The notes below the pieces were generated by a model. That model searched no databases, was not told where the DNA came from, and was given only the letters and a program-made list of their open reading frames with translations. The position numbers and the translations under genes were made by a program. From Glandiceps talaboti (lineage: Eukaryota; Hemichordata; Enteropneusta; Spengelidae): a stretch of 64,000 nt of DNA. The stretch spans positions 24,866,949 through 24,930,948 of the forward strand of contig NC_135553.1 of the NCBI RefSeq assembly GCF_964340395.1, written 5' to 3'. The stretch's first letter is position 1, and each line of letters starts with the position of its first letter. Shown one piece after another: positions 1 to 13,655 of the stretch.

Positions 1-1856
1 GGCAATGAATATCTTCAAGATAACTGAATGCCAATGAATATATTCATAATAACTGAATGGCAATGAATATCTTCATAATAACTGAATGGCAATGAATATC
101 TTCACAATAACTGAATGGCAATGAATATCTTCACAATAACTGAATGGTAATGAATATCTTTATAATAACTGAATGGCAATGAATGGCTTCATAATAACTG
201 AATGGCAATGAATATATTCATAATAACTGAATGGCAATGAATATCTTCACAATAACTGAATGGCAATGAATATCTTCATAATAACTGAATGCCAATGAAT
301 ATATTAATAATAACTGAATGCCAATGAATATATTCATATATAATAAATGAATGCCAATGAATATATTCATAGTAAATAAATGGCAATGAATGTCTTCATA
401 ATAACTGAATGCCAATGAATATATTCATATATAATAAATGAATGCCAATGAATATATTCATAATAACTGAATGCCAATGAATATATTCATATATAATAAA
501 TGAATGCCAATGAATATCTTCATAATAACTGAATGCCAATGAATATATTCATAATAACTGAATGCCAATGAATATATTCATATATAATAAATGAATGCCA
601 ATGAATATATTCATAATAACTGAATGCCAATGAATATATTCATATATAATAAATGAATGCCAATGAATATATTCATAATAACTGAATGGCAATGAATATA
701 TTCATATATAATAAATGAATGCCAATGAATATATTCATAATAACTGAATGGCAATGAATATATTCATAATAACTGAATGGCAATGAATATCTTCACAATA
801 ACTGAATGGCAATGAATATCTTCACAATAGCTGAATGGCAATGAATATATTCATAATAAATGAATGGCAATGAATATCTTCACAATAACTGAATGGCAAT
901 GAATATCTTCACAATAACTGAATGGCAATGAATATCTTCACAATAGCTGAATGCCAATGAATATATTCATATATAATAAATGAATGGCAATGAATATATT
1001 CATAATAACTGAATGGCAATGAATATCTTCACAATAACTGAATGGCAATGAATATCTTCACAATAGCTGAATGCCAATGAATATATTCATATATAATAAA
1101 TGAATGGCAATGAATATATTCATAATAAATGAATGGCAATGAATGGCTTCATAATAAATGAATGGCAATGAATATATTCATAGTAAATAAATGGCAATGA
1201 ATATATTCATAGTAAATAAATGGCAATGAATATCTTCACAATAACTGAATGGCAATGAATATCTTCATAATAACTAAATGGCAATGAATATCTTCATAAT
1301 AACTGAATGGCAATGAATATCTTCATAATAACTGAATGCCAATGAATATCTTCATAATAAATGAATGGCAATGAATATCTTCATAATAAATGAATGGCAA
1401 TGAATATATTCATAGTAAATAAATGGCAATGAATATATTCATAGTAAATAAATGGCAATGAATATCTTCATAATAACTGAATGGCAATGAATGGCTTCAC
1501 AATAACTGAATGGCAATGAATATCTTCATAATAACTGAATGGCAATGAATATCTTCATAATAACTGAATGCCAATGAATATCTTCATAATAAATGAATGG
1601 CAATGAATATATTCATAGTAAATAAATGGCAATGAATATATTCATAATAACTAAATGGCAATGAATATCTTCATAATAACTGAATGGAAATGAATGGCTT
1701 CATGATAACTGAATGCCAATGAATATATTCATAATAAATGAATGGCAATGAATATCTTCAAAATAACTGAATGGCAATGAATGGCTTCATAATAACTGAA
1801 TGCCAATGAATATCTTCATAAAAATGAATGGATGAATGGCAATGAATGTTTTCATG
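1..1856. repeat. 29-bp satellite array, truncated at the left window edge
   Basis: About 60 head-to-tail copies of a 29-bp unit whose core reads AATGGCAATGAATATCTTCA followed by TAATAACTG. Longer 33-bp variants carry an extra TATA and end in AATAAATG. Many units contain ATGAATATATTCAT, a perfect 14-bp palindrome. Between about 400 and 720, 29-bp and 33-bp variants alternate as a 62-bp dimer, which points to higher-order expansion. The array decays near 1830-1856 into ordinary sequence. It starts at base 1, so its full length is unknown. A short open frame on the minus strand here is only repeat translation. Confidence 0.95.
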
Positions 1857-3129
1857 ATCATTGCAGGATATTAATGCAATCATGATATCTGCATAGCATT
1901 GGTGTTGTTGTGTGGTTTAGATACGCAATATATCATAGTTTGTCACAATAATATGACAACAATACCACAAATCGGTCGGTAGACTGACATATTCGATATA
2001 ACGTGTAAACAGACATGTGGTATCACTTTATCATTTCGCAAACGAGTCAAAATGGACCGAGTTGGTGTAAAAGCTATTCAGTTTCTCTGTGAATGACATT
2101 TCACCCAAAATAAATCAACCGTCTGCGATTTGAAACGATGACGTCATCACTAAATAGATGGTATAATAAATAGGCACGGAATCGAGTTTGAAGTTATTTT
2201 GTTACGGAGGTATTAAGTGAAATTCATGTGTTGGCAAGAGTTCTTACATGGATACTCGATGAGTCTCACTTTGCACGCAATCGTGACCAAAATAAGTTGG
2301 TTGCCGTGACAAGCAAAATTTGGCTACAAGAATTCATAAGTGAATTGTTCAAAACATAATTAACACCACACTTGTGGAGGCAGCAATTTCGTTGCTATGG
2401 TAAACGAAAGGGGTCTGTGGGAGTTTTAAGTGTGTCGAGGGCGCCGTGCATGCAAGACATACATGCATACGTAGCGGAGATAATATCAAATGCAACGTTT
2501 TACAAACAAGTTTCGCTTGAAATTGCACAAAATGGCCAAAATCTCATAAAGTCGTTCGTCCAGAACTGCCCATTGTCTGTTATTTGCCACCCACCCGTGA
2601 AAGAGCCCGGCACACGATGAAAGGGCAAGTTATGGACTGTAAAATGTGAATAGTACAAGGTCACGCGAAATTGCAGCAAAGAGTGTTGAAGTTTCAGCCG
2701 ATGCCCTGTGACCTGTTGTTATCACGTCAAAACAGAAAGCAAGCTCTGACAGTTCATTTCACATTACAGTTCCCCTAGTTGATAACAGTAGCCTGCACGT
2801 CATGGTAACAACTAAATGGCAATACTCGCAAATAATTTGTCAAGGTTTCAAGTTCTCAGTCACCGAGTAAAGCGCAGTGTATTACTACACACACGAAGAC
2901 AGATTGTGATACGACCTGTAAGTGCCTATGAAATGTATGTTATCGCCATGTCTCACAAATTCCTCTTTACATGTTATTGTGGTTTTACTATATTGCGTTC
3001 TTTCTGAGAGTCCCCGTATACTTTAAAGCCCCTTTGGTAGGAAAAACAGTTGTCTGGCAAAGCTATAGAAAAGTTGGTACAGAACAAAAAGATAAATCCT
3101 ATGTAATCCTTTTGGCGCCAATGATACGA
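1857..3129. other. non-coding stretch, no gene recognised
   Basis: Unique-looking sequence between the satellite and an AAC microsatellite. Two short open frames (82 and 63 codons at 2372 and 2816) have no recognisable domain or good splice context. No RNA gene is seen. Confidence 0.5.
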
Positions 3130-3153
3130 TAATAATAATAATAATAACAACTC

Positions 3154-3190
<37 letters not shown>

Positions 3191-3204
3191 GCAACAACAA
3201 CAGC

Positions 3205-3236
<32 letters not shown>
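3130..3236. repeat. AAT/AAC trinucleotide microsatellite
   Basis: A short run of AAT copies passes into a long run of AAC with two AGC interruptions. Flanked by non-repetitive sequence. Confidence 0.95.
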
Positions 3237-3239
<3 letters not shown>

Positions 3240-3748
3240 GAGAACCTGGGATTGAATCCTTGGACTTTAAGTCTTACCTCAATAGGAAATGTTGTTCAAA
3301 TCTCTGGAATGCTTTCATTTATACTGACGTATCAATATAATGGCGGACATGATAGCCTAACATTTTAAAAACATTTTTAAATTATTGCTCCAAAATAAAT
3401 CATAAATAATTCCATGAAACACGAAAAACCACACCGAAAAGTCCAAACATACTTGTAGGGTGGTATACCATTTCCCCTTCGTTTATTTGTTTACATACTG
3501 CTTCATTTTAATCCAATTTGACTCGCTTCCTTTTCAGGGAAGTTCCAACTTTGCTGGACAATGAACAATAAATCGAAGTGCGATTGCACCTTTACAAAGA
3601 CAAGTTTTGAAGAAATGAACGTGTGGGTTATTTTATTATCTCAGAGTTGTGTTTTATAATAGTTTCTTATATAGATTTTGTGATATTGATAACCGTACAA
3701 GGTCTCACTTGTCGGATAATGAATCCATTCAATGGATGGAAAGTTTTG

Positions 3749-4112
3749 TAAGTGATGTGATGTGATGTGATGTGAGGTGATGTGATGTGACGTGGCGTGA
3801 CGTGACGTGACGTGATGTGAGGTGAGGTGAAGTGATGTGATGTGATGTGATGTGATGTGATGTGATGTGAGGTGATGTGATATGATGTGATGTGATGTGA
3901 GGTGATGTGATGTGATGTAACGTGATGTCATGTGATGTGATATGACGTATGTGATGTACATGTGACTTGACGTGACATGACGTGACGTGGCAATGTGTGT
4001 GGTGTGATGTGATGTGATGTAATGTGAGGTGAGGTGAGGTGATGTGATGTGATGTGATGTGATGTGAGGTGAGGTGAGGTGAGGTGAGGTGATGCGACGT
4101 GAAGTGATGTGA
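3749..4112. repeat. pentanucleotide array, GTGAT/GTGAG type
   Basis: About 70 copies of a 5-bp unit of the form GTGAY or GTGAG, with local runs of GACGT variants (3785-3820 and 3960-3990). Because five is not a multiple of three, all frames cycle through the same peptide. The long His/Ser/Thr-rich minus-strand frames are repeat translation, not genes. The pattern of T, G and C variants suggests local block duplication. Confidence 0.95.
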
Positions 4113-4471
4113 TATACTTATTAGAGCTACTAAAATTATCAAAATCATATTTGGTAACTGTTTGATGGAAAATTATTATTAAACTTCGTAGCCTAAAAGT
4201 ATGTCAACAACGATGTCAACTTAACATTCGTACATACTAGTAGGTTTAATGAAATAGTTGATAAAGTAGAGAAAGTACTTTATAGACTGAAACGGGTATT
4301 TGAAAACATAGCAACTAAAGGATTCTCAAATGTAAACATACTATATTTCGATAATGGCAATCGAGATTTATAGAGCTTCTCGTTTGAACAACACGCTAAC
4401 ATACAAAATATACACATTATGTATACATGTATATTCATGCTACATAGATAGACAGATAGATCGACCGACCG

Positions 4472-4680
4472 ACATACATACATACATACATACATACATA
4501 CATACATACATACATACATACATACATACATACATACATACATACATACATACATGCACACACACGCATACATACATACATACATACATACATACATACA
4601 TACATACATACATACATACATACATACATACACACACGCATACATACATACATACATACATACATACATACATACACACA
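4472..4680. repeat. CATA tetranucleotide microsatellite
   Basis: A run of CATA of about 200 bp with two CACACACGCA interruptions, preceded by short GATA/GACC repeats. Open in several frames on both strands (YIHT or MYVC peptides), as expected for a period of four. Confidence 0.97.
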
Positions 4681-7600
4681 TCATGCTGTACCAACATCAA
4701 ACCTACAGCTTGATTCGTCATTCGTATATCCACTTGGCACTTTCACTAAGTGAATGGAACAAAACGATTCGAAGTTAGATTAACGTCAGTATCAGTTCGT
4801 AGTCGGTCCCTTTCAAACTTTACTTGTGGAACTGAAGAGGCACGGAAGCGAGAGAGTGAAAGTTCATACTATGTACACATTTGTGGTTACCTTTGCAATT
4901 GGACATATCATCTCAAAGTATCTTTCACTTTTTGGGGGTATCCGAGCTAAATTTATTGTTACGTGGTAAAACTGAGTGAACATGTTTGTATGTTTGTATA
5001 AGCCCCTGGATTGAAATCCACGCTTGGAATAACGTAAGCAGACAATATACGTATATCGGACTAAACCGCTGATATTCAATATCTCAAAAACGGTCCTGGT
5101 CGGTATATATTTAAAGGCCTTTACTCGACCACAAATACATGTATTCGCGTCGATCTAAGCAACCAATTACTGTTCAGGCGGTGTACTTTTATCGTGCAGG
5201 CGATTCCCATCTTTTCAAGAGCAACGGTGATTTTGCTACTATTGGGTAACGACTGTAATTCCTGTACAAGCAAACACGCATGACAGGCTACGACCTTTGC
5301 TGCTACCTGAGCCAAAACTACTCAATTAATGCATTGTCACAGGCAAAGCGTTGAAATTCTGTGGCGGACCTATAAGAAATCAGCGACGGAGCACAAAAAC
5401 TTGGACTGGTTTTTTCTCTTTGTGGTGTTACAGGTGTCAGAGGTAGCGAGTTACTGGGTCTCCATACAAATGAACGCTTTGACACCAGTACAGAAAACCG
5501 ACACTTCAGGGCGCTGACAGATTGAACAATGTGCAAGCAACACAGAACAAGAATCAAATAAAAGAAATAAATAAATGAAAAGTGTCGGTTTGCTTTATTT
5601 CAACTGGCGAGGTGTGAAAAAGGTGCACCTGTGGCTGTTAGGGTAGATTGGCTTTGGAGTAGAAAGTGAGGAACTTTATATTACCAGAAGAATACATCTT
5701 GTCTGCAGTGTGTGTCTGGGTCGATATCACCATATATGTTGAGGACAACGACCTGGGCTAAATTTTCCCATCTTCCAAATTGAGTATTGTCTACATCAGC
5801 TGCTTGACACCTGGCCTAAGTTGAAACTAGGGGTTCTTTCATCCATACCTGCCTATTGTATTTCACATTTTTTCTTTTCAATTTACTTTAAGTCTTAGCA
5901 AACCTTCTGTTCCTGGGCCAAATAAGGTAAACGAAGTCTCTGTTCTTGGTGAGGTTCGCGTTATTGTCATCTCACTGGCTGACATCATCGGGTCATATGC
6001 ATGAGCTAAATACGTCATGCAGTTCGAAGACCTCGATACCGTAGAGACCCCTGGATAGCAGTGCCGACGTGCAGGTGGTCACGGACAACTTTAATTAAAT
6101 ATAATTATGCTTTTGAATATTCATCTAAAATGATGATGATATGAATATGAATAGTTGGGTATGGGGTCACGGGAAATTGACGTTGATTTGCATTGTTATA
6201 GATTTTTGCTAACAGGAAGTCGATTGTTATCCAGGGTGAATCACACAACGTTTTCAGCATTGTGCAAAAGTTTGTTGGTCTCTCGGTCTCCAAAAGAACC
6301 AAAAAAACGAACGTCACTTCAGGTTGTTCAAACGCCAACGTTCATGAGGTACAGCGCAGTGTAAGAAAGTTTCAAACTACTTGCAATGTCTATTTCTTTT
6401 AAGTTCGCGGCTGTCTTTCCCATGCTTGCTACTCGAAATGATGAGATGTTAAAGAAACTCCTTATAGTGAGAACAAACAAACAAAATGGCCAGTCAATGT
6501 CTACTTTATAATCGTATTCAACACGTTTAGCTTTCAAAAGATAAAATATAGCCTGTTAATAAAATGTACCTGTTGAAACATAGCAAACACTCATGATTCG
6601 TCTTCTAAAATTATTGAGTGGACCGGACCGGATAATGAGAGAGTGTTTTTCGCTCTCATACTGACATCAATAGACCCTCGTAGCACGGAGTCGTTCTTTT
6701 CTCAAACTTTGACAAATGATTCAAAAAACAAAAGCAATGTCTCCTCTCACGTTTTCTACTTGTATTCGTCTTCATTCTGTTGTTGCTCGATAACATTGAT
6801 TGTTTCGCCTCTTTATACACCTCAACAACGTTTGTTTTTTTCACATCAATGCAGAATGAAATGTATATATTCAACAGGTGTCCTTGGTATTTCTGTCAGA
6901 ACAAGGAGCTGTGATTTCTTGCACGATGCATCACTACTCACATGAGTCAGGCCAAAATCCGACACCATTCACTCACCAAGAAGACATTATTTTGCTCTTG
7001 CCTAAAAAAATTAAGTAAATGTCACCTTCAATCTACGGAAAAACTTCGATATGTATATGGTTGGTAATACCATAGACGTTGAAATGAAACGTGTATGGTA
7101 ATAATTTGTCAGTTGAAAAGTTGTCGTTTCTGTTTGTTAGATTTTGATGGTTGAGAGACCACGATTTCTGTACGATAGATTTTGAGATGTGAAAACCTGT
7201 GATACCTATGAAGTACTTTCTCCATATATAAATACAGACACTCATAGGATGATTTTTGGCGGGAAAGGGTCTAGAAAGTGACAATGTTGTCTTTTCCCCC
7301 CGAAGCGTTTTCGTTTGAAACGTGACCTAATTATAGAAGGTCTTACAAAGAGTGTGTCAGTGAACGTTTCAACACATGAACACAAGTCTTGAAGACTGTG
7401 TAATGATTGAAAAGAAACAGGTACAATGAAGAAGTGTGCCTTGTCATCTTTGGTGTTCGGCAACCATAGATTGCCTCAAAACTGTCTATTCACAGACAGT
7501 TATTCTACATTATACATAGCTCCTTTTTTCAAATACAACACGTCGTACAGGACGAATGTCAGTAGTGCAGACAAAGAGCACGGTAGGACGATTGTTTGTT

Positions 7601-9836
7601 TTGAAAGTTCTCCGGGTCCCGATAATTCCATACCATCACAAAAAAAACTCAAATCAATTGAAAATCTGAAGGTCATTCTGCCCACTATTCACTTCTCGAT
7701 GAGAATCAATTTTGGATAATAACTAATAAAAAAAGACACTGACGTCACAATGCCAGGAAAAGTGAACAATAGTGACAACTGTGACCTATTTTGAATTCGG
7801 AGCCTGGGGCCGAATTTTGTGTATGAAGCTCTTAAAATCCGTTTTCAACACTTTTAGTGGTGCCAAAAGGCGCCATTGTTCTATATTGTGCAAGTTATTG
7901 AATTTAAATACTCACACTAATTCGCTTCATTAAATTCACACAAACGGAAGACTGTACAGTATATGTGACGTCACAACACATTTACTTGGAAAACAACCTA
8001 TCATTATTGCCGTACTAAATGCATATACCTTAACCTAGAAAGTATTAATATACATCCATCTTCTAGAAAGTATACACAACATCATCACCAGTGGCTGATA
8101 TCCAATAAAAAGAACTCCCCAGGGCCGTGGTTTCGAACTTTCAGTAAGACCCAAAATGCTTCTTTTCTTTATACAGGGTGTGAGAAGTTTGTGTAGGGTG
8201 AGAAGTTTCAAAGGGTATGAGTAGAATATCTGAGATTGAACAAGAGATCAAATATAGTCGACTCGATGTAAACAATTAAGCACCCCCCTCCCCATCCCCG
8301 ATTTGCCATGTGGTTACAGTCAAAACGCCTGTCATACTGACTAGAAGTAAACTGGGGTTAAAGTTGAAACTAGTTTGACAGAGAACTCTATTAACCGGTC
8401 ATGAGACACCTAGATCTTTTTGTGATTACTTTGTAGCTCAGAGTCCGAGTCTTTGTACCTAACACAATTCGTGATCAGTTCATCATAGATACTTGTATGG
8501 TAAAGTACGTTGAGGTAATTTTATCCAAAATATATAACACTAACTTCAGTCAATGGTAATTTTGTCATCTATAAACTCTCATAACTTGCCGAGTACCACG
8601 CTAAAAAACCTTGAAGTGCTTGTGTGTTATAACCTTTGTAGATCATTTGATCTACCAAGCTGATAAATATTTTTGGTCAATACTAAATACATTGATAGTT
8701 TATCGATATATACACAGTTCATAATACTAGAGCACTTTGTACTGTTGAAACGCCCTATTGAGAATGAAATTGTCTTGAAAAACTTCTAACGCAAGCTTGT
8801 TCGTCAAGTTATAAGAGTTTAAAAAAAAACTTGGTACAGTTTTCTATGACAAAATTAGATTTAAAAGTAAACAAAATTGATGTAAAATTCGATTTGGCAA
8901 CTTTCACATTGTTCTGTCGAGAATCAACATATAATGGGTGTGGCAGACCAAAGGAAACCAAGGATTAGATGAGTGAAGTAGAGTAAGTTAAGAATATAAA
9001 GATGACCCCATTGTTTCACCGTCACCCCTCACCCCACCATCCATCCTATTGTAAGTATATGTGTGATAAGTGTATCCAATGGGTGAAAGAAGAATAAGAT
9101 AGTAACTGTAGAAGGGGGGGAGAGGGGTAGGCGAGATGAAAGAAGAGATGTGTGTTTTTCCTAATTTACAGGTAACAATCGATATCAGGGAATATTAAAT
9201 GAACGGTGTGCTGTTATAGGTCTTTGCCAGGGTAATGATTGTAAAGCGCTCTGAACAATGTGGAAACGCGCTATATAGAGGCTAACATTAATATGATTTT
9301 CAAATTGTATTTATTTATTTATAATATTATAATACCACTGTGATGTGTTATTGTTGTAATATTGTTGCTCCTTAATATTGATTAGCATCCACCCAAGTTG
9401 ACTGACACTGCCACTGACCTATCAGTAACCAATAACAAAATAATCATGTACGTCAACACATGAAAATATGGGGTATGATAACGGAACTTTGAGATGTAGA
9501 TCTCCTGGCAGTGATGTTTGGTTAACACGTTGCTTAGACTAAAGGCAATAGGAGGTATGAGAGATTAGACGTATGTCTGGAGTGATATCCACAAGTTTGA
9601 CACACCAACTAGGAATACATAGTTGTTGGTGGTAACAGTCCTAATACAGGGAGAATAATTGTCATTGCATATATGTAATAGACTCAGGAGAGAACTTTAG
9701 GAATATGAAACTGTCAGTATTAAAGTAGGAGAATATTTCTGCAAGAATAAAAACTAAAATACATGAACTTGAACTTGAAATGGATAATTACAGCAAACAA
9801 AGTCTAGGTCAAGTAGATAGTAGATCAAGATAGTAT
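4681..9836. other. non-coding stretch, no gene recognised
   Basis: About 5 kb with no convincing exon. Short open frames are scattered on both strands and none shows a known motif. The one item of note is a GTAAAGCGCT...GCGCTATATA motif near 9241, discussed in the findings. Confidence 0.5.
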
Positions 9837-9841
9837 CTCTT

Positions 9842-12332
9842 GGTGAATGTCATCGTGGGGACAATATCTAGTGGTGTGAATGTCATCGTGGGGATAATAT
9901 CTAGTGGTGTGAATGTCATCGTGGGGATAATATCTAGTGGTGTGAATGTCATCGTGGGGATAATATCTAGTGGTGTGAATGTCATCGTGGGGACAATATC
10001 TAGTGGTGTGAATGTCATCGTGGGGATAATATCTAGTGGTGTGAATGTCATCGTGGGGACAATATCTAGTGGTGTGAATGTCATCGTGGGGACAATATCT
10101 AGTGGTGTGAATGTCATCGTGGGGACAATATCTAGTGGTGTGAATGTCATCGTGGGGACAATATCTAGTGGTGTGAATGTCATCGTGGGGACAATATCTA
10201 GTGGTGTGAATGTCATCGTGGGGACAGTATCTAGTGGTGTGAATGTCATCGTGGGGACAGTATCTAGTGGTGTGAATGTCATCGTGGGGACAGTATCTAG
10301 TGGTGTGAATGTCATCGTGGGGACAATATCTAGTGGTGTGAATGTCATCGTGGGGATAATATCTAGTGGTGTGAATGTCATCGTGGGGACAATATCTAGT
10401 GGTGTGAATGTCATCGTGGGGACAGTATCTAGTGGTGTGAATGTCATCGTGGGGACAGTATCTAGTGGTGTGAATGTCATCGTGGGGACAGTATCTAGTG
10501 GTGTGAATGTCATCGTGGGGACAATATCTAGTGGTGTGAATGTCATCGTGGGGATAGTATCTAGTGGTGTGAATGTCATCGTGGGGACAATATCTAGTGG
10601 TGTGAATGTCATCGTGGGGACAATATCTAGTGGTGTGAATGTCATCGTGGGGATAGTATCTAGTGGTGTGAATGTCATCGTGGGGACAATATCTAGTGGT
10701 GTGAATGTCATCGTGGGGACAATATCTAGTGGTGTGAATGTCATCGTGGGGACAGTATCTAGTGGTGTGAATGTCATCGTGGGGACAGTATCTAGTGGTG
10801 TGAATGTCATCGTGGGGACAATATCTAGTGGTGTGAATGTCATCGTGGGGACAGTATCTAGTGGTGTGAATGTCATCGTGGGGACAATATCTAGTGGTGT
10901 GAATGTCATCGTGGGGACAATATCTAGTGGTGTGAATGTCATCGTGGGGATAGTATCTAGTGGTGTGAATGTCATCGTGGGGACAATATCTAGTGGTGTG
11001 AATGTCATCGTGGGGATAATATCTAGTGGTGTGAATGTCATCGTGGGGACAATATCAAGTGGTGTGAATGTCATCGTGGGGACAATATTTAGCAGTGGTG
11101 TGAATGTCATCGTGGGGACAATATCTAGTGGTGTGAATGTCATCGTGGGGACAATATCTAGTGGTGTGAATGTCATCGTGGGGACAATATCTAGTGGTGT
11201 GAATGTCATCGTGGGGACAATATCTAGTGGTGTGAATGTCATCGGGGGACAATATCTAGTGGTGTGAATGTCATCGTGGGGACAATATCTAGTGGTGTGA
11301 ATGTCATCGTGGGGACAATATCTAGTGGTGTGAATGTCATCGTGGGGACAATATCTAGTGGTGTGAATGTCATCAGGGACAATATCTAGTGGTGTGAATG
11401 TCATCGTGGGGACAATATCTAGTGGTGTGAATGTCATCGTGGGGATAATATCTAGTGGTGTGAATGTCATCGTGGGGACAATATCTAGTGGTGTGAATGT
11501 CATCGTGGGGACAATATTTAGCAGTGGTGTGAATGTCATCGTGGGGACAATATCTAGTGGTGTGAATGTCATCGTGGGGACAATATCTAGTGGTGTGAAT
11601 GTCATCGTGGGGACAATATCTAGTGGTGTGAATGTCATCGTGGGGACAATATCTAGTGGTGTAAATGTCATTGTGGGGACAATATCTAGTGGTGTAAATG
11701 TCATCATGGGGACAATATCTAGTGGTGTGAATGTCATCGTGGGGACAATATCTAGTGGTGTGAATGTCATCGTGGGGACAATATCTAGTGGTGTGAATGT
11801 CATCAGGGACAATATCTAGTGGTGTGAATGTCATCGTGGGGACAATATCTAGTGGTGTGAATGTCATCGTGGGGATAATATCTAGTGGTGTGAATGTCAT
11901 CGTGGGGACAATATCTAGTGGTGTGAATGTCATCGTGGGGACAATATTTAGCAGTGGTGTGAATGTCATCGTGGGGACAATATCTAGTGGTGTGAATGTC
12001 ATCGTGGGGACAATATCTAGTGGTGTGAATGTCATCGTGGGGACAATATCTAGTGGTGTGAATGTCATCGTGGGGACAATATCTAGTGGTGTAAATGTCA
12101 TTGTGGGGACAATATCTAGTGGTGTAAATGTCATCATGGGGACAATATCTAGTGGTGTGAATGTCATCGTGGGGACAATATCTAGTGGTGTGAATGTCAT
12201 CGTGGGGACAATATCTAGTGGTGTGAATGTCATCGTGGGGACAATATCTAGTGGTGTGAATGTCATCGTGGGGACAATATCTAGTGGTGTGAATGTCATC
12301 GTGGCGACAATATCTAGTGGTGTGAATGCAAA
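9842..12332. repeat. 33-bp minisatellite, about 75 copies
   Basis: The unit is 33 bp, read as GTGTGAATGTCATCGTGGGG followed by ACAATATCTAGTG. Units differ mainly at two sites (ACA/ATA and ATA/GTA), giving four variant types. A 33-bp period keeps frame, so the plus strand reads as an 11-residue repeat (VNVIVGTISSG) for 475 codons and the minus strand as TMTFTPLDIVP for 667 codons. A 36-bp unit (extra AGC) and a 31-bp unit (CATCAGGGAC) recur at about 11082, 11511 and 11941 and at 11373 and 11803, marking a 430-bp higher-order block. I see no signal peptide, splice context or start context that supports translation, so this is annotated as a minisatellite. Coding cannot be fully excluded. Confidence 0.95.
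11373..12232. repeat. 430-bp higher-order duplication inside the minisatellite
   Basis: Two adjacent blocks, 11373-11802 and 11803-12232, share the same order of variant units, including the 31-bp unit, the AGC-bearing 36-bp unit and two GTAAATG units with CATTG and CATCATG changes. Thirteen units (eleven of 33, one of 36, one of 31) give exactly 430 bp. I see no differences between them over most of the length, so the duplication is young. Confidence 0.85.
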
Positions 12333-13353
12333 ATATCAAACTGTTCATGGATTAAAATCTAACTCGGTCAATGTCCTCTTTAAATTTGAATCCCTGGACT
12401 GTTTCAAATACATATATTGACCTCATTACAGACACGTATGCAATGTTAAAAGCAGTATTTCCGTCGAATATGTGAGGCAAAACAAACTTTACCTTGTCGA
12501 TTTAGGGACAGTAACGTCTCTCGTTGAAGTGTGTTTTGGAATCTATGTACTGACCACAAGGACAATATGGATTTCAGCCAAATGTTTACTGAACGTGCAA
12601 ATGAATATATCTTGTTTGAAGTATTGTCTCTTGTTCAATTTCCAAATATGGATGTGTACATGACGTCATGAAAAACACTTCCTGGGTTTTGTTCATAAAG
12701 CATAAACTGTGTTATGTAATCTACCAATCTAAAAATAGTAAATTGCTCGAGGACAAAGTCTGGCAACGTACGCCTTCTTCGATAACTGAACTCGACGCAT
12801 TACGCAACAACTTTTCCACTCTTAATTGAGTTTACATTGTATAAATAGCCAGGGGAATTTATGGTTTACTAAGTCTGTGATTAGACTGTTCTAAATATAG
12901 TAATTAAATTAATTAATACTAATTAGGAAGTGCCGCCTCGCTAGGTTTATGACGCAGTACATAGCGGACGTGATTAAAGCATTGAAATGAATCATGTTTT
13001 AGGACAGCCGGGAGGACAACCCACTCTTAAAAATTGCACAGCAGATTTGAAACAAACTGATCAAATCTGTAACAACTGTAAAATGTCGAACATGATTTAT
13101 TTTCACTCGTATTGATGAAATACGTTGATTTGTTACCATTGAAAACTTCTAATTATTGTTGATGCACACTCGTAAAAGAAGTACGTCAATGACTTTAATG
13201 ACAATAAAACCGTGAAACTGGTGTAGTATTCCCATGTTCTATATTTGCCATTGTCATCCTTCAAGGTATTGGATATTGTCAATGGCTTTGGAAACACACT
13301 TACCGAGACTGACTTCTATACTGAGTGGAACATGCCACACATGACAAAATCAA
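12333..13353. other. non-coding stretch, no gene recognised
   Basis: About 1 kb of AT-rich sequence between the minisatellite and a CAGA/CATA array. One short open frame begins at 12472 and has no recognisable feature. Confidence 0.5.
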
Positions 13354-13655
13354 GGTATGACAGACAGACAGACAGACAGACAGAAACACTTACGCACGCA
13401 CAGAGACAGAGACGTACATACATACATACATACATACATACATACATACATACATACAACATACATACACACATACATACATACACACACATACATACAT
13501 ACATACATACATACATACATACATACATACACACATACACATACATACATACATACATACATACATACATTCATACATACATACATACATACATCTACAT
13601 ACATACATACATACATACATACATACATACATACATACATACATACATACATACA
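13354..13655. repeat. CAGA then CATA microsatellite
   Basis: A short CAGA run (13354-13384) and about 240 bp of CATA with CACA interruptions. Frames of up to 214 codons across it are repeat translations. Confidence 0.96.

Noticed and set aside
1-1856. CRISPR-like array of short repeats
   Set aside because: The copies are contiguous with no unique spacers, and the setting is an animal genome. It is a tandem satellite.
3238-3300. tRNA-like B box (GGATTCAATCC on the minus strand) suggesting a tRNA gene or SINE head
   Set aside because: No cloverleaf, A box or acceptor stem could be formed from the surrounding sequence.
3641-4148. His/Ser/Thr-rich minus-strand frames
   Set aside because: They are translations of a 5-bp repeat, in which all frames give the same peptide.
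9809-11812. 667-codon minus-strand frame and 475-codon plus-strand frame as giant repeat proteins
   Set aside because: Both are explained by a 33-bp period without stops. They overlap on opposite strands, have no start or splice context, and 31-bp units break the frame.
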